From NCBI RefSeq assembly GCF_001678475.1, contig NZ_JTJR01000011.1, forward strand, positions 95,835 to 159,834: DNA of 64,000 nucleotides. The letters run 5' to 3'. This DNA comes from Gallibacterium genomosp. 3 (GTDB taxonomy: Bacteria > Pseudomonadota > Gammaproteobacteria > Enterobacterales > Pasteurellaceae). Both the position numbers and the translations under genes were made by a program. Positions within the stretch are counted from its first letter, which is position 1; each line of letters starts with the position of its first letter. The notes beneath the pieces were generated by a model. That model had not been told where the DNA came from and made no database searches. It saw only the letters and a list, made by a program, of their open reading frames with translations. This document shows positions 61,951 to 64,000 of the stretch, piece after piece.

Positions 61951-63075
61951 TTAACAACAGCGCACATATCCGCCTTTGGTTTGTTGCGCTAAACCTAACA
62001 TCTCTAATTCCAATAAATCCGTTAAGAGTTCGCCTATTGGGCGAGATAAAACAATGGCTAATTCATCAGGTGACACTGCAGTGCTCGGATTTAACAGCTG
62101 ATAAAGTGCATAATGTTGTTTAGGAACTAAAATGTTGGCAGAGGTTTCCTGTTGTTTCGTTTCTAAGACACTCGGTTCTAATTTGATTTTATTGGTAGGC
62201 ATTTTCGCAATAAATGAAGCGACAATTTCGAGGATATCTCTCGCATCTTCGACTAACCAGGCGCCTTGTTTAATCAGTTGATGACAACCTTGGCTTAATG
62301 GACTATTAATCGCTCCGGGAATCGCAAAAACCTCTCGATTTTGTTCAAGGGCATAACGCGCAGTGATTAATGAACCACTTTTTATTGAAGCCTCGACAAT
62401 CACACTACCAAAAGACAAGCCACTAATAATGCGATTACGGCGAGGAAAGTTTTCGGCAATAGGTGGTGTATCAGGCGTAAATTCCGAAACTAAAGCACCC
62501 CCGTTTTCAACAATTTGCTGTGCCAATCTTTTATGCCGAGTAGGATACACAGTATTTAACCCACAACCTAAGACAGCAATAGTAAGCCCGTTATTATCTA
62601 ATACAGTTTGATGACTAATACTATCAATACCTAACGCCAATCCGCTGGTAATCGTAAAGCCGGTGCTGATTAAATCTTGTGTAATCACTTTTGTACAATA
62701 TTCACCATAAGGCGAACAATAGCGACTACCTACGATAGCGATTTGTGGCATTGACAGCGCATTAATGTTACCTTTGACAAACAAAATTGGTGGGGATGAT
62801 TTAATCTGTGTCAGTAAGAACGGATATTGAGGATCAAATAAGCTGATAATGTGATGATTGGATTTCTCCTGCCAAGCTAAAATTTCATCGATTAATTTCT
62901 GATTAGGGGAAAACCAAGCTTGAATTTGTGGTTCTGTCCAACCAATATAACGTAATTGTTGAGCATCATATTGAAGTAGTTTTTCTAATGAAAGATGTTC
63001 TAATAAACGTTGAATTTTCCCAGCACCAAAATGAGGCAACAGCGAAAGTCGTAATAGTGAAGAGAGTGTTTGCAT
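61951..63075 (-). CDS. dprA: DNA processing protein A (competence)
   Basis: 374-residue DprA/Smf family protein that loads RecA on incoming single-stranded DNA during natural transformation. Rossmann-fold motifs IVGSRYCSPYGEYC, SGLALGIDSISHQ, VLGCGLNTVYP and FPRRNRIISGLS are visible, with a C-terminal winged-helix-like end (LSRPIGELLTDLLELEMLGL). I chose the ATG at 63075 (AGGA upstream; MQTLSSLLRLSLLPH), not the longer frame from 63243. It is divergent from def. Confidence 0.95.
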   Translation of the reverse strand: MQTLSSLLRLSLLPHFGAGKIQRLLEHLSLEKLLQYDAQQLRYIGWTEPQIQAWFSPNQKLIDEILAWQEKSNHHIISLFDPQYPFLLTQIKSSPPILFVKGNINALSMPQIAIVGSRYCSPYGEYCTKVITQDLISTGFTITSGLALGIDSISHQTVLDNNGLTIAVLGCGLNTVYPTRHKRLAQQIVENGGALVSEFTPDTPPIAENFPRRNRIISGLSFGSVIVEASIKSGSLITARYALEQNREVFAIPGAINSPLSQGCHQLIKQGAWLVEDARDILEIVASFIAKMPTNKIKLEPSVLETKQQETSANILVPKQHYALYQLLNPSTAVSPDELAIVLSRPIGELLTDLLELEMLGLAQQTKGGYVRCC

Positions 63076-63260
63076 AAAGGATTCCTCAGTAAAAATTAGA
63101 GGGTACTTAATGCAAAAAAGTAGTGCTGTATTTTTTGGTGAGAAATGTGCAGTAGATCGATGATTTAACAAAAAATTGATATTGATAAAGGAACAATCGG
63201 TACTGTTAATTAACTGAAAAATAAGTACAATGCGTTGTTTCATAAAAAGAGGAATGAAAA

Positions 63261-63776
63261 ATGGCGATATTAGAAGTTTTATGTTTTCCTGATGAAAGAT
63301 TAAGAACGATTGCGAAGCCTGTTGAAGTGGTTGATGATGAGATGCGTGAGTTTATTGATAATATGTTTGAAACCATGTATGAACAAGAAGGGATTGGCTT
63401 AGCAGCAACGCAAGTCAATCGTCATCAACGTATTATCACGATTGATGTTGAAGGTGATAAAACCAACCAATTAGTTTTAATTAATCCTGAAATTGTGGAA
63501 GGAAGTGGCGAAACAGGGATTGAAGAGGGTTGCTTATCAGTACCGGGATTTCGTGGGTTAGTCCCAAGAAAAGAAAAAGTGACAGTAAAAGCTTTAAATC
63601 GACAAGGCGAACCTTTTACTTTAGACGCAGATGGCTTATTAGCAATTTGTATTCAACATGAAATCGATCATCTAAATGGTGTGGTATTTGTTGATTATTT
63701 ATCACCACTAAAACGTAATCGGATTAAAGATAAGTTGGTGAAATATAAGAAACAATTAGAACGGTCGCAAAAGTAA
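63261..63776 (+). CDS. def: Peptide deformylase
   Basis: Fe(II)/Ni enzyme (171 residues) removing the N-formyl group from new proteins. Motifs in order: [20 protein letters not shown] (metal Cys) and [12 protein letters not shown] (metal His pair). GAGG-like GAGGAATG precedes the ATG. In most relatives fmt follows def; the window ends before it could be seen, and the last 224 nt contain no gene. Confidence 0.96.
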   Translation: MAILEVLCFPDERLRTIAKPVEVVDDEMREFIDNMFETMYEQEGIGLAATQVNRHQRIITIDVEGDKTNQLVLINPEIVEGSGETGIEEGCLSVPGFRGLVPRKEKVTVKALNRQGEPFTLDADGLLAICIQHEIDHLNGVVFVDYLSPLKRNRIKDKLVKYKKQLERSQK

Positions 63777-63895
63777 AATATTTTTATATTTATTAGACTT
63801 TGACTATCTTCACAGAAAGAAGATTTCCGTTACTATGATAAGGACAGGATACAATTAAAATTGGTGTAATAGACAAATTTGTGGCTAAAAGCAGG

Positions 63896-63924
63896 CTTAA
63901 AGCCTTATAGTACAAGGCTTTAAG
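63896..63924 (+). other. Hairpin downstream of def
   Basis: CTTAAAGCC (63896-63904) pairs with GGCTTTAAG (63916-63924), 11-nt loop, followed by TACTCTTTTTG: a possible weak terminator 120 nt after def. The rest of 63777-64000 is AT-rich with no ORF or RNA I can support. Confidence 0.4.
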
Positions 63925-64000
63925 TACTCTTTTTGAAATATGAACAAAAAACTGTCCATTTTGCCAAAGTACAAAAATAAAAAAACAGGGTACATCAAAT

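Noticed and set aside
63777..64000. Start of fmt expected after def
   Set aside because: No ORF with Fmt features occurs before the window end; only a hairpin at 63896-63924 is visible.

Overview
The window looks like the chromosome of an AT-rich gammaproteobacterium of the family Pasteurellaceae. The housekeeping proteins (AtpD/AtpC, DmsABCD, ArgECBH, SelAB, DprA, Def) are close to Haemophilus/Enterobacteria forms, and the precursor-MNIO-DUF2063-DoxX operon and the Icd-like/C4 satellite genes are typical of that family. I cannot fix the genus from sequence alone. No rRNA is present and the only tRNA gene is selC.

Backbone, left to right. 1-1292: end of the ATP synthase operon. 1358-6587: DMSO reductase operon dmsABCD plus a NapF-like ferredoxin, behind an FNR-type site. 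6653-13917: tetrathionate reductase ttrBCA divergent from the sensor/regulator pair ttrSR, with a second FNR-type site between them. 13935-14175: a small element bounded by inverted hairpin repeats. 14186-29509: sulfate uptake and assimilation (cysG-H-D-N-J-I, sbp, cysTWA), interrupted by a copper operon (DUF411 protein plus CueO-type oxidase) behind a textbook CueR-type promoter. The three sulfur promoters share an AT-rich box at a fixed 36-nt distance from the -10 hexamer, a good CysB candidate. The operon lacks cysC, and CysH carries the extra cysteines of an APS reductase. 29580-34555: transporters, an M48 lipoprotein, an AraC regulator with an AhpD-like partner, ppa and trmL. 34662-39115: argE divergent from argCBH.

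39194-42553 is a bufferin-type copper RiPP locus: an ECF sigma factor and zinc-binding anti-sigma factor face a secreted Cys-containing precursor (DUF2282 type), its MNIO (DUF692) modifying enzyme, a DUF2063 partner and a DoxX membrane protein.

43720-58533 is an approximately 14.8-kb integrative element in the 3' end of selC (tRNA-Sec), bounded by 56/57-nt direct repeats. It carries a tyrosine integrase with 12-mer arm sites at both ends, an AlpA regulator, Rha, a DUF927 replication ATPase with iterons, terminase-small-subunit-like genes, tandem Icd-like genes each containing a C4-antisense-RNA-like hairpin/terminator, and two toxin-antitoxin loci (HigBA-like and a Panacea-type pair). This best fits a PICI/P4-like phage satellite. 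Just outside its left end are relics of an older relative: a decayed higBA pair, a decayed iteron origin and the last codons of another integrase. Three origin copies share one architecture but use two different iteron words, and in each copy the direct and inverted repeats co-vary.

58510-63776: selC, selA and selB, then dprA divergent from def; the final 220 bases hold only a hairpin.
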